Of a stretch of DNA of 64,000 bases, positions 12,882 through 25,860 are shown piece by piece. Below the pieces are notes generated by a model. That model was not told the origin of the DNA and ran no database searches. It saw only the letters and a program-made list of their open reading frames with translations. Position 1 is the stretch's first letter. Each line of letters begins with the position of its first letter. The position numbers and the translations under genes are program-made. Origin of the DNA: Phoenix dactylifera (taxonomy: Eukaryota > Streptophyta > Magnoliopsida > Arecales > Arecaceae); assembly GCF_009389715.1 (NCBI RefSeq), contig NC_052400.1, forward strand, positions 20,491,674 through 20,555,673, written 5' to 3'.

Positions 12882-15388
12882 CCAAAACAAAAAGAAAACG
12901 AAAGAGAAGAAGCTCACAGAGCTATATCTTGCAACAAGGCAATCTAATGGGATCAGAGTAAACCAGACCAAATTGCATAGGAAACTGAACAACGAAACCT
13001 AATTCAAATAAATCTAACCTAAGTTGGCAAAGTTTTGGCGTTGAAAACTCATTTCATGAGAAACATCCTTACGTTTCTTGCTAATGTTTCATAAGAAAGA
13101 TTGACGTAATTGAACTTGTGCTTTACTTTGATGATTTAAATCTGAAGCCAGCACTGTAATACTACTGCAGTTGGCAAACAAATCCTATGTCTAATATAAG
13201 TTTCTCATGCAGTTGTCAATTGTGTCAGTTATAAAACAAATCCTATGAATTATGAATTAACTAGTTAGCTATAACTAATATAACTATACAAGTAATGTGT
13301 AATGCAAATTGTCAGGTTAGCTTTCTATAACATTTAATAAAAAGAAACAGGCACTAGACAGTCTTCCCATCACAATCCAAAATCCAAATCGAAATATTTC
13401 TTTTATGGTGGATAACTAATCAATGTCAGGCTGCAATTAATCGCAAAATTTAATTTGAAGAGTAACTCGACCGATGATAAGTAAGTTCTCTTTCATGGCC
13501 ACCATATTTGTGATCTTCTGTATATTATTCTCATCTATCACTCAAATACCAGTCCAAAGATTTGTGTGCTACTCTGCACATAAATATGATAAAGAGAAAA
13601 AAACTGCTGATTACCACCTTGAATGGAATCAACAGTCGACCATTAATTTATTCTACGGAAGACGAGACCACATTCTTCTTAATCAAAATGTTCCTCTCTG
13701 CCACATCAGCCTGGGATCGATAGGTACATCCATGGTGATGGGTGGGCACACACCAAAACATCACAAACAATTTAATAAAAGAGACTATAGGGAAGAGTAG
13801 CAATAATGTATCCAAGCTAAATGCGTCACCCATCACCTCATGAATCACTTCTGAAGGAAACAATAGCATCTTCCAGGAGAGGCTACAAAGGCCTACAAGT
13901 ATAGGGTGCATCATTGTTTTATGAGATGTTTTTTTTTTATTAGATGGAAGTGGGAGGCTTTTGTTTTATGAGATGATCCTCTAAGGCTCCAATCTAAAAA
14001 AAATCTACTATAGAAAAGACTTCAAAGATAAAATAAAATAAAAAAAAAATTTCTATGAGTTCGTTTTAAACCAGTCGACTGTAGAGAAGATCTCAAAGAT
14101 AAAACGGTCTTAATTTCTCTGACCATATCTCTTATATATACACTGTATCATGATGTTGCTACTCTAGCTAAATGTGTATTGTTCTTTCAACCAACCATAC
14201 CACGTTTCAAGGTGGCTGACAGCAAGAGATTATACATCCAAGGCAGAAGTAGATCTTTCTCCGTAGTTGCTCAATTTAAATCACCTGTAACCGTCCATGT
14301 ACTAATCAATGACAAGTTACTTATTATATCAGAACATAATGGAAGTGGGTCCTACCCTTCTTGCCTTCTTGACTTCGGCAACCCTAGATGGCGACATCAG
14401 TTTGTGAGGATCCCGTTGGTGGTCCGCTTCTACCTGGCCTTGGGCTTGGGCTAACACCTAACACGCAGACTCGCAAACAGGAATCCATTTAAAGCTGACG
14501 GCAAATTGATGGTGTTTTGTCCGTTTCTCCGTTGACCAGTGGGGCTTATGCAGGCTTAGCTGCGGAATGAATTTTGAAGAGATAAAAAAAGTATTTGAAT
14601 AAATTTGAAGGCATATATTTTATTTTATAGATAAAAAATTTATATATTCGACTACAAGAATAATCACATGTACTTAATATATATTAAATTTTATGATAGT
14701 TCAGATTTTATTAAAAAATAAAATATAATTGAAGAGGTAATTTTCATCCCCAAATGGTAGAATAGAGTTATACTCTCTCCCCTATTTATTTCTTGTAAGA
14801 ATATAATTCTAACAAGCTAAAAATAATGTTTGGCAGCTTGAATGAAGAGTAAAAGTCACATTCCGTCTCTATATCTCTTATCGAACAAACCCTAAATCAA
14901 TATTGCTAATTAAGACGCATACTAATACCTAATTGATATGTGGATGAATGATTTCTCGAGAGGAGTTTCATGCACCATTTTTAATCTTAGAACAAATCAA
15001 TAGTTACAAAATAATTGCATCGGCCATTTATGAGAATCCTTTGCAGAACTTTCTGCATGCGGAATTGGAGTCTTTTACATGCACCGCATATATCAAGTAC
15101 TAGATTTATATATTCCACATTGGAGACTTATGAAGATGGTTGCAATGTTCTATTTTGCAATGAAGCTAACATCTGCACCATTACACAACCATGAAATTAA
15201 TTAGTCTCTCCACAAGGAGGCGATGAGAAATATAATTTCTAACTATATATTTCCGGAGCAAATACTCATGGATGGGAATCACTAGGGAAGTAACTTCCTA
15301 TAGCTGAATCTGAAAAATGATGCTTCCAGGTTCCATTCTCTGCAAAGACTGCACACCTTAATTAGTGGTAAGGAATGTATTCATGCAG
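12877..15388. other. Spacer between MAX1-like gene and its relic
   Basis: There is no supported gene. A 108-codon plus-strand frame at 13474-13800 begins with a hydrophobic, signal-peptide-like N-terminus but has no recognisable domain, no clear promoter and AT-rich composition like the surroundings. A 91-codon frame at 14179-14454 is equally unremarkable. The region probably once held the missing 5' exons of the duplicated P450, but I cannot recognise them. Confidence 0.4.
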
Positions 15389-15635
15389 GGAGTGAAAGAG
15401 GCAATGAGATTCTCCCCATTGGTTGCAAGAGAAACATGTTGGCAAGTTGAAATTCACATTCTATTTGGGCGGAGATTCAGCATTCTATAAATCAAGCTTG
15501 ATCTCGTCCATCTCTGCCAACATTATGTTTTCGGGTATGCTTCAAAGATAGAATCCCCTCCTGCAGCTGGAGTATGGCTGGGTTCTTGGATTTAAACATG
15601 GAGTCAAGCTACCGGCGATTAAGCGACAATGCTGA
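15389..15635 (+). pseudogene. Truncated MAX1 (CYP711A) duplicate
   Basis: After a preserved acceptor (CATGCAG) the sequence reads KEAMRFSPLVARE, the start of MAX1 exon 4. It then jumps to FGRRFSIL, a stop, IKLDLVHL and, after a frameshift, EYGWVLGFKHGVKL followed by IKRQC and a stop, matching the last 55 residues of MAX1 exon 5. The end of exon 4, intron 4 and the first part of exon 5, including the heme-ligand cysteine, have been lost by one internal deletion, so exon 4 is fused to mid exon 5. Exons 1-3 are not detectable. It lies 2.8 kb downstream of the intact gene in the same orientation, so it is the remains of a tandem duplication. No function is expected. Confidence 0.85.
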
Positions 15636-18600
15636 ATTGATGTAAGCATAGCGTTCAGCTTCTTGTAAAGAACAATAACAAATCTATGTATTGCAATGAA
15701 TAATCTTGAGTGCACATTAAATTTCAATATTGCTTTCTCTTTTTCTATTTCATTGATGTTCTTCCAAATTAGACCTCAGAACAAATGTAATTTTATGAAA
15801 AAATGTAATGAAAACATGGAAAACTCATCAAAGCAATTTGCACCCTAAGATAATAATATTCATTGCTGATTTTTATGGACCAACTCAGGATTCAATTGCC
15901 ATATTATAGTTCGAGCCTAAAGATCACTGCATATGGATCCATTATTTAGTACAGATATTTGGCATCCCACAAATAATCTAATTGATTTTTCTTTCTTTCT
16001 TTCTTTCTTTCTTTGTTCTTTAAGCGAATACCAACATTGTATTAAAATAAAGGCTGAAAGATAAAGAGAGGGGAAGAAATGATCCAGAAAAGAAGGGAGA
16101 GAGCGAGCGAGCGAGAGAGAGAGAGAGAGAGAGAGAGGAGGGGGAAGGCAAGGAAAGCAACAAGACCAAATTCCTAGCAGCCTGACACGTTGAGCTGGTC
16201 AAAAGATAGCTACAAGAGAGTAGAGACACCCAATTCCTGCAGCATCCTGCCCGTCCCCTCAGTTATCAATAGCTCCCATTATCTCCTCTGTTACAACGGC
16301 AGAGCTGACCCTTGCACCATCGAAACAAATAATCTACCTGTCTTGCTCAAAATTAAAAAAAAAAAGAAGAGAGACAAATAATCTACTTGTAATGCAGATG
16401 AATAAAGGTTTTTAATGTTTTTACTTTCCCAGAAAAGTGTTTTCATGCGTTTGTCTTATTGAACTTTACTGATTAGATAACCTGTGCAAATGGATTGGAC
16501 CACTGGTCAATTTTGTAGTAAATTTATTTGACTTTGAAAAGTTGCCATTTTATATTAATAGTAAGACATTGATTGTTCATATGATTAAATCTTTTTTTTT
16601 AATTTATTTATTGTTGGTTTAGTTTTTTTAAGTCCTCCTATCAGTTATTTTTCAACACCTCCAACTCATCTACTGTTTAATACCAGTCTAAGTGTTTTTT
16701 TTTATTTTTTTGATGAGAAGTCAAAAAGAAGGATTTCCCCCATCAATTTTATTAATGAAAATTATGGTACAAGAGAAGAAAAGGAGAAGATACAGAAAGA
16801 ATTAAAGACAGATTCTTGTCAACAAAGTACAAACGGATCCTCTTAAGAGTTTGATGACTCTTCTCTACTCTTGCCAAACACAAATTGCCCAATAGAAGAG
16901 CGGATTGGAGAGTCTTGTGAGGAATTCCATTAATCTAAGATTATCCAGCCCAAAATTTGCAAGTGGAACATTTCAACCTAGGGTTCCCTTAATTATTCTG
17001 ATTTTTTTTTTCTCTCTTCCTTGCGTAAAGCAAAATCCCTGCACATGAAATTGCCTGGCTTCTTTCAGACTGATAAATTTTTTTATGAGCATATGATTGT
17101 TTGTATTTTTTTTTTTGAGGGTGGAGGGGCCGACTAAGAATTAAGAGAGACATAAATGTTAGGACCTTAATTATTGGGTAAATAATATTCTAGTGTCAGC
17201 CATCAATCAATTTGCATTTATTACTAAATCTAAGAAGATTGACTATCCATCGTGTCAGCCACCAATAAATTATGAATTTATTACCACATCTAAGAAGATT
17301 CACGGGACTCTTTTGATTTGCGAAAAAAAACGGCGGAGTGGTGAACAAAAATATAAAAAAATATTTTATATTTGGTTATTTTTTTAAAATAAAAAATATT
17401 TTTTTATAAATAAATTTTTATATTTTATTAAAAAAATCTATGTAGGAGATAATAATTATTTTTTATAAACTAAAAATTAAGATATTTGTTTTTTTAATTG
17501 TGCCCTTCAGCTTTTAAATAAAATAAGATAAAATATATTTGTTATTAAGAATATAACAGATATTTTTTGCAACTTTTCTTAAAAAGTATATGCTCAACTA
17601 AACAAAAATAAAAAAACTAGTTCTCAAGTATCATATTTTCGGACATCTTCTTAAAAAAAAATATTTTAATGAAAAAAAATTATGTAAAGGGAGGTAAAAA
17701 GGAGCTACCCAATTTTTATTGAAAATTAATCATATTTACAACAGAGATGAGGGGTAGAAATGAGTTATATTATCGAGGGACGAGAGGAACAAATGCTAGA
17801 AAAAAAAAGCTAAATGGCTCCAATTCAAATATTTGATAATTGAGATATAAAATATTGATCGTCGTAAGAAGAAGCAGTAAAGAATTTATTTTTTATAAAT
17901 CAAAAGTCTCGAACGAACCAAGTACTTGTATTCAACCCGGACGTGGAAGTTGGTTAAGGTGGATTTGATAGGAGAATAAGGAATAACTTAAAATTGGCGT
18001 ATTTTAGATATAATATCAATATGAGAACCCTATCATTATTATGCAAGATTTTTTGAGTTTCTTCGAATATGATTTGAAAAGATACGTCACCATGCGAAAG
18101 AAAATAAGTTGGCATGAACAGTAACGTGCTCAACAAACATGCAGAGGATGTCCACTGCAACAGATTTTTTTCTCTCTCACACGAATGAGATGAATGCAAT
18201 ATTAATTTATGAGTACTTTCAGCCAAATTTGCATTGAAAGAATTGATTAGTCTATGACTAAAATTGGTTTAATGTTTTAGAAGTGATATTAGTTTTCCCC
18301 TGCCTCCATGCAAAATCCGCAAAGCAGAATTTCCTTCCGAGTCAGGTCAGTCCTACTTAGGAAATCAAAGGATATGCATGCACAGAGCTGCGCGCAGCCA
18401 CTATCATCATGTAACTATTCCTATATGCAAGTTATTTGGGATCCTCATGCTTCACAAAGAAAAATATTGACTAGGAATGTAAAAGAATCCAAAGAGCAAT
18501 TTGAATCCCTTTAATTTCTGAAGCTTTTGTGGGCTTACATTTTCGATTACTACTTAGATTGGAACAACCAAAATTTCACTTACCAATAATTCAACAAGCT

Positions 18601-18836
18601 TTTTTGAAATGAGGAAAGTAGAAAACCTTCTCCATTTCTAAATTCGGCAAGCAGATTCTTCTGTTTGAAGAACTTGTATGTTATAAAAAGACATACTGGC
18701 AGCAAGCAATGCAGTTCTCTTTTGACGTAGGAACATGAATCTACTCACACATGACAACAAGGCGTTGAACAACAAAAGCACATACAAAGAACTCGTGCAC
18801 ACTGATACAACAAGAAGCCACCTGCCAAAGTACACA
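15636..18836. other. AT-rich spacer with simple repeats
   Basis: There is no supported gene. Contents include (TTTC)n at about 15990-16014, (GA)n at about 16100-16138, and a 70-bp imperfect tandem duplication at about 17197-17305 (copies share CATCTAAGAAGATT-like blocks). From about 17330 to 17700 the tract is very AT-rich with poly-A/T runs and may be a MITE remnant whose ends I could not define. Confidence 0.5.
16100..16138. repeat. (GA)n microsatellite
   Basis: A GAGC run followed by GA repeats, about 39 bp in total. Confidence 0.9.
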
Positions 18837-21686
18837 CTAGAACTCAGAAACTGGTTGCTCATCAAAATAGTAGTTCTTCTCTCTGGGTCTGATCACCTTT
18901 TTATTCCTTGGTGGCATCGCATCCAGCAGTTTGGAAGAAAAAACTGAAGAATCTGAATCTATACAGCTCTTCGAGTCGATGTTAGATGAAGTCTTCCTAT
19001 GATGGGGTACCTCCCCTGATGACAGGCTCTGCATGGTTGTTCTATGAGTGTTGCAAGCTTTCTGTTTTGCCCTAACAGATTCAGTCGGGTTCATGTAATT
19101 TGGCTTACTTCTCTTACTATCTTCAGTCCTTTCTGATGTCAAGAGGGTCATGCCAGATAGCGGTGTAGATGTGCAGATAGAAGAAGATGATGCAGAACTC
19201 TCATCATAATGTAGTTCGGCGCTTGGAGATGAAGTAGAAAGAGCTCTGCAGCGATGATGGTTGTTAAGCATAGGCTGAGGTTTTGCTGAAATCCTAGTAG
19301 TGACATGGTTCTTCTTGATTTGTACCATACCAGGTTCAGAATACCTGGAGCCGATACAATAAGAATCTTTGCAGGTTTTAGAGGACTGGACTTCAGAACA
19401 GTCGGTCCGGGCTTGTTGTTCCATTAACCTATTTTCCCAAGGTTTTGCAGCCATCCATCGTTCCAACCAGCTCCAATTTCCGTTGTTCTTATCAAAATCA
19501 TGGTGTTTCAGATTCCACACGTTTTGGGATGATCCTCCATTCAATGCTGACTTCGATTGCTGAAGGAGAACAGGAAAAGGATTTAGTCACTCAATGACAG
19601 AAACTAAATGCTAGTTATCAGTGGAGCAACAAGAAAGAAAGTAAACTAAATCCTAGTAGTTATCAGTGCGCTAAACTCTATGCCTGCTATAACCACCTGT
19701 TGACAAAGAGCGTAAGCAAGAGCCCTCTCTCTCTTAATAGCTCCCTCCTGCCTCATCTGTAGCATTGCTCTTACTTCTTCTAGTGTGCCCTGACTGTCAC
19801 ACCATCCTTCCTGAGAAAGCAATAAGTTCCCCAAGAACTGTTACCAGTATTATACAAATTCATCGACCATGTTTTGCAATCTGACATGGAGGAAAATTGT
19901 AAAAAAAAAAAGACACGTATAGATTCAGATACTATGATGTCCAAAGAATAAATTAGGTAATTTTGTCCCCTCAAAACAAAGAGAAGAAGAATTGAGTTAC
20001 AATGATGCAATGCCACATCCTAAACAATGCAACTGCCATTGCGTAGCCCAAACATCGAGTTGACGGTTAATGGTCGGACAATGGCATAGATTAGCTTGTC
20101 CATATGCCATGAACACCTGCAATTAACATGCAAATTCAATCTGTTCCATGCGTCCAACAATCAAAAGTTTTTTTAGCTTATTGAGAGAAATACAAAATAG
20201 TCTGATATCTTTCCGCTTGTTATCATCTTAATTTCTGTCACTAGAAATCGAAAGAAATCACTTGCATAAGCATATATTCTCCACTCTGATATGCGAGCAA
20301 CTGATTCCAGTTCCATATCAATTTTGGTTTCTTATAATTCAACTTGTCACCAGATTACATCCAAAGTTTGTCAGCTATAATTTTGTTTTCCTCGTTGATT
20401 TAATAGGAAATCTAAATTATGTGAGAACGAACCGAGGTTTAAGTGTTAAAAGATTGAAAAGTTGGGAGGTACTGGAAGCAGTTCTACAAAGAAAACAGAA
20501 CAAAAGGCAAAGGGAGCTAGACTAAGAGGCGAGTATGAAACGTCTGAGATCAAGGAAAATCAAATGGCGAATACCTCTGCTTCTTTTAAGGGATCCATGT
20601 TGTTTCGATGGGCTTCCAGCATCTTTTGCACTGCCTGTCCTTCAGTGGACATACGAACACGCCGTGCGCGGATACGCGCCTGGACTCGAACAAGGGCCTG
20701 CATGCACCGGAGTGTCACCGCAGCCTGCTTCCTCACCTGGCGGCCACGGACTATCGCCTGAAGCCTCACCAATCCTTTCAGCGCCCTCAATGCTCTCCTG
20801 GCCTACACTTGCAATCAATGAAACATGGCTTATAGACCACTAGAAAGAAGCACTCTACATTCGAAAAAGAAATCCAAGGACAGAGGAAGGAAAACAGCAG
20901 AGAAGCATGATATCGTTGCATTTAGCATGTACTCAGGTGCACATACTGGACGAGAAAACACAGCAATCTAGAAGGAAACCGGCAACGATAACAGCGGAAG
21001 GAACACATCAGAGACAAGAAGGAACAGAATGAAGCAAAGAAGGTAGCAAACGGTCATAGATGGGGCAAAAATGTAGCAGAAAGAGAACAGATAATCCTCT
21101 GTAAATAGTTTTGGAGGCAAAAAGACTCAAACTTGGTCATAGGAGAAATCAAACAAAAACACGATTCTAATCATATAACAGAATACACTAGAAACTCATC
21201 TAATAAATACTAGAAGGAGCTTGCGAAAAGAAAAGAGAAAAAGGCCCCTTTCTTTTTGGTTACCAGGAAGCCCCGGAAGGCGGTCTGTATCCGAATAGCG
21301 GCCCACTCCTGCCTCACTGCCATGAAATCCTTCGCAGGAGCCCGGACCACCGCAGCCACCGCGGCGCTGAAAGCATCGGTCACCGACGAGACATCAGACG
21401 CCTCCGACGTAGCCGACCTGTGGCTGCTGCCCCTCGAACCCCTCCACAGCGATAGATGGTCGCCCGAGGAGCTCCTCCACAGCTTCTTCCACTTCTTGTT
21501 CCTACCACCGCCACCACCAAGCTTTTCCTGGAAGGGAAGCAAAAACCACTTCAGCTAAAAGCCAGTAATAAATCACGAAAAACAAAGAAAGGAAGTAAAG
21601 AATGGTGTTGAGATGATTACGTGGTCTTCTTTCTCTTGTTTCCTGAGGCCTATCAATGATTTTATCCACTTCCCGGAGCCACCCAT
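18837..21686 (-). CDS. IQD (IQ67-domain) calmodulin-binding protein, 5 exons
   Basis: Minus-strand exons are 21686-21621, 21527-21264, 20802-20575, 19810-19697 and 19559-18837. All have GT-AG borders and together encode 464 aa. The protein begins [14 protein letters not shown], typical of the IQD5-8 type. The IQ67 region spans about residues 98-165 with [38 protein letters not shown] and further IQ/1-5-10-type helices ([17 protein letters not shown]), then a conserved [15 protein letters not shown] block. The C-terminal half is Ser/Thr-rich and basic with a DUF4005-like [15 protein letters not shown] motif. IQDs are plant scaffolds that bind calmodulin and associate with microtubules, plasma membrane or nucleus to shape cells; this role is taken from the family. 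The IQ67 intron is in the family's usual place (after FRGFL). The gene lies 1.3 kb downstream of the IQM gene on the same strand. Confidence 0.93.
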
Positions 21687-21822
21687 ATCTTGAATCCTTC
21701 TGTTTCCGTAGAAAAATTCTCCGCTTGGGGCCTCCGAAACACCTGCGAGCTGAAGAATGCTGGTTTGAGAGAGAGAGTATGGAGAGGTATTGGAGTTTGT
21801 AGCCGTTTGGAATTTGAAATTC

Positions 21823-21854
<32 letters not shown>
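21823..21854. repeat. (GA)n / (CT)n microsatellite in the IQD leader region
   Basis: Read on the gene's minus strand this is a CT-rich tract 137-168 bp upstream of the IQD start codon. It fits the pyrimidine-rich leaders common in plant genes. The next candidate core promoter is a GGTATAATTG sequence (minus strand) near 21944-21953. Confidence 0.8.
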
Positions 21855-21856
<2 letters not shown>

Positions 21857-21959
21857 CTGGGGAATGGTAACGGGAAACAAAGCGACAAGAAATCCGCCTT
21901 GGATGCTTTACTCGCACTTTTGTTGGGGAGTGCGACGCAATTATACCACGGGTTTACAG

Positions 21960-22768
21960 AGTTAATAACGTCGCTGCCACCCTGTGTCCCTCGGTTTCTG
22001 CTCGTATGACTGCCTATTCTGGCATGGACTCACCGATGGGGGAAAAAAAAAGAGGTCAAAATGCTGCATTCTATTTATTTTCACTTTTCAACCATTGGAC
22101 GGGGGTGTCGAGTTTGCAGTCTTGCAATCACTACCGTGTTGATGGCTATGATCATGCTTAACCTACATTCTCACCTCACAATTACCTGTCCAGTGTAATG
22201 TTACATGAACGTGTATGATTTTTACTTCTTTAATGATTGGAACAACCGAAGTCACTGTTATCTTGATCTCGGAACCAAATTAATTGGCTGAATTGAATTG
22301 AATCCCAAGAAGACTATGAATTCCAAATGCTGCGCTGTTTGAAATCTAACATCAGGCATTTGCCTGTTCTTCTTCTTTCTTTTGATTTAGATCTGAGTCT
22401 TGATCTTAGAGCTGAGTTATTAGATCTGGAGATGCATTCTATCTTGGCTTTCCAACTCTCTTATCATTTTCATCTTATTAGTAAGTTCGAGATAAACTGC
22501 CATTCTCACGCCAGTAGGTTTTTTTGGTGTTAGTGACAAGGGAAGCCGCCGCCTATATATGTAATAATTAACCAAAAATAAAAGATAACGGAGGATAAGA
22601 AGGGCGAACTTTATTTTCTCTTCAAAACAATTTAACTGTGTTACATGTATATATCTCCTTGTCTACAAAAACGAATGAGCTACCTGCAAACTTTACACTC
22701 TTTCATGGAAGTCCTCAGTTCCATGGCAGCCCAATAAAAATAGTAAAAAAATGAGATATGAATCATAT

Positions 22769-22770
<2 letters not shown>
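21960..22770. other. Spacer between the IQD promoter and the IQM 3' end
   Basis: No gene is seen. The stretch should contain the IQD promoter near 21.9-22.3 kb and the IQM transcript end near 22.6-22.9 kb. No further sites are recognised. Confidence 0.5.

Positions 22771-22771
<1 letters not shown>

Positions 22772-22837
<66 letters not shown>
22772..22837. repeat. Compound (AT)n-(GTAT)n microsatellite
   Basis: About 39 bp of AT repeats run directly into GTAT repeats. It lies about 105 bp beyond the IQM stop codon, so it is probably in that gene's 3' UTR or just after it. Confidence 0.9.
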
Positions 22838-22838
<1 letters not shown>

Positions 22839-22941
22839 GTTAAAAAGAATTGAAAATAAAAAGAAACTATTGGTAGGCTGGACGCAGCGAAGTTTCCCCT
22901 TAAATCTATTTCCTTCACCAGTTTGTCATGAGGAAATGCCT

Positions 22942-25810
22942 TCATCTTCTCGCGGGCTTGGGAAGAGTTAGAGTGATGGTGCGGGTAGGAAGGACCATGT
23001 TTGCAAGGGAAAGCCTCATCCCAGGGCTGGGGCGTGGAGAAGGGATGGGACCCTTGTTCCCCACCGGCGAGGGGATGATCCTTGGTGAAAGATTAACTTG
23101 CTCCAGTGCCTTGAACTGGAGATCTGTGGGGTATTCCCGGACGCACCCAATGCGAGGCCCAGCCCCAGTTGTCCATTTGCATGATAAGCACTTGCTCAAC
23201 TCGATCGTCATTGGTTTCTGACAGTTGTTGCCCTTGAACTCTGCCTCTGAAGGCTCGGTAGGAGGCTCTTCCTCCTCGGTGTCGCTCAAGTCTCCTGGTT
23301 GAGATGTTGTAGCATCCTCTGCCACCTCCATCACTGCCTCAGTCTTAGACTTCTTCAGTGGAGGGTATTCATCATCCTTTTCACTTGAACATCTCTGAAG
23401 AACAACGAATGTACATCAGTTCATTTTGTTGTCAAAGTGAGAAACAGGAAGCACCTTTCCATTACTCATGGACATCTAGGCAAGTTATTTTCTAGCTATC
23501 AGTCAGTCCCACCAGCTATTTTTCTGCTGATATGAGTCGAGAAGAAGAGGATTGATGATTATACCTCGACATCAGTAAGGTCTACATTGTTTTCTTCAAG
23601 GAAGCTGATGAACTCGTTAAAGTTCTCCTCAGTTGGGAGGTAATGACCACTGTATGGCCATATGGCCTGAAAAAAAAAACATATAATTCACACATTGTCT
23701 GTTACCATGGGAACTTTGCTGAAAAATCGTAATAAAATTGCACTCATCAAGGAAATAATCAATATACTGCACCTTCAAAATCCCCTGTGTCACAACCAAT
23801 CTCCCAGCAGCTGTTGTAGCGCCTCCAGCCAGAAAACTTGAGTGCTGAAACGAGCCTTTCCTCTTCTGCTCGTGCGAAAAAAAGACAGAAAAAGAGAGAG
23901 GTGATAAATTGAAACATGCTGCAACATAAAGAAAGGCTTTCAACCTACATGCCTGATATGACCAAATGCATAAATTAACATGATAAAAAGAATGAGGCAT
24001 GCATCAAGCCAGACATGGAAGCATGCACGCAAATGCAGCTTGCATATGACTAGCTTGAAGCATGGTTGTTTTATAAGATACAATTTTAGATATTAGTTGT
24101 GATATTTACCTGTCCCACATACAAAGCCCTGTATGTGCTGAGAACAAATATACACTTAGAACCTTCACTACTGTTCACAAGCACTCCACTTTGCTTATAT
24201 ATGAGTTTCCCATCCTCGACGATGACTTCATATGCCTCCCTCTCCTTCTGCAGGAGAAATAAGAAGATATGAATGAATGGACGTTTCAATAACATATAAT
24301 ATACTGAACTAAAATGCACGTAGATTAAATTCTGAATAGCTGAGGTCCTAATTTAAGTTTTCAGTTGGTTAAGCATTAAGGATTATACCGGTCCAAGGTA
24401 CTTGATGCATTGCTGTTGGAGTTTATTTCTTGGGCACTTCTCAAGATTCACTTCCTTGCCTTCGCCAACATCCAACCTTCATTCTCACCCAAAAGGAATA
24501 TTGGTACATGTGTAAGATTCACTGATCTCAACAACAATGAGAGAACAGGTGCAATTGCATTCTAGCTCCTACCAATAGAAGAATGGCTGTGCGCTCTCGC
24601 TCTCAAACCAGACATCGTAGTAGAAACGCAGATTGTGCCCATATCGGTGGCGTGGATCGATCTGTCCAGCATGATAGAGAAAAAAATAATGAGCACAGAT
24701 GATTAACCAACAGGTACACCTAACAAAGTAGTTCAACAATTTACAACCAATCTTATTTCTACTATTTCGTTGCTCTGGCAGGACAAGATCCTCCATGCTA
24801 TTTTTCTTTTCTTGCATTTGATTTGTCTTAATGCTTTTATAAATCCTCTATCCTATGCATGATGGTAGTTGGGACTTGATATTTTGACAGAAGAAAAAAA
24901 AACATGCAGTTTCATTACAGAGAAGATAACATACTGCCTCAAGCCAGTGTTGCAATGCCAGCTTTTGAGCCCTGTGGTTTTTGGACAAACCCTTACCAAC
25001 CTGCAGAAAAAGAGGAAAATGGACTGTTACAGAAAGTCCAAAAAGACAAACTTTAATCCTCTGTTAAACTCACTGTAAAGCATCCAAAGCTTTCAATATC
25101 TGATCTCATTGATATTACCTTGGCAGCTCTTGTTCGTGCCCTGGCCCAGCGCGAAACTGCTGTCTCTGGTTTTTCAACATCGAAGAAGGAAATTGAGCTG
25201 TGCTTGAGGGATGCAAAATCCATTGCTTTCCACCTGTGTTTGAAATGAATAATAAATGGAGAAAACAGGTTAATAGGATCAAAGACTTGCCAGCCATAAT
25301 CTGTTATGATATAAGTTTAAGAGATTTTGAGACGAAGTACCATAATTCCTCGATTACAACTGCACAATCCGCCAGATTTCTTCGGGTCCGGTAACTCTTA
25401 TATACCTTCTGAAGCTTAACAGCTGCGGCATCAAGCTCGCACTTAGGCCTCGGGGATACTAAAGGACGCATGGGCGGGTTCAGTTCAGGAACTCTAACAT
25501 TCCCTTTGCTCTTCATAGAAGTAGGTTCCATCTTACAGTATTCAGAGTCCTGAATCTTGAAAGCAGCAGTCATGTCCAGCTTAGTTTTCTCACATTCCCA
25601 ATTTATAAAGCTTAATGATTCTCCCGGGACCGCTTTGCAGGAACCGTTACATGATGACTTGGTCCCTGAATTGCTTCTCTTGAAACTATCTAATCTCAAA
25701 GTCATCTTGACATCATTGTCACCAATGCTAAAAGATTTCACCAAAACATCTTCTGCATCTCCTGTCAAGCCCACATTCTTGCTCCTTATGACCCGTGCCC
25801 AGAGAGACAT
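22942..25810 (-). CDS. IQM-family calmodulin-binding protein, 9 coding exons
   Basis: Minus-strand exons are 25810-25341, 25233-25119, 25000-24935, 24661-24573, 24476-24389, 24247-24110, 23865-23773, 23666-23565 and 23394-22942, with GT-AG borders and unbroken frame to 537 aa. A single IQ motif (about 127-147, [20 protein letters not shown]) is followed by the family-diagnostic block: [86 protein letters not shown] and [16 protein letters not shown]. The C-terminus is acidic then Pro/Ser-rich. Arabidopsis IQMs bind calmodulin through the IQ motif without needing calcium, and IQM1 has been linked to catalase activity and stomatal and defence control; extension to this protein is inference. ATG 25810 was chosen because the same frame upstream has no ATG before the putative leader intron. 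Confidence 0.92.
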
Positions 25811-25860
25811 ACCGATAGAAGTGACTCCCAATTCTTAGTTTTTTGAACTTGAACTCAACC

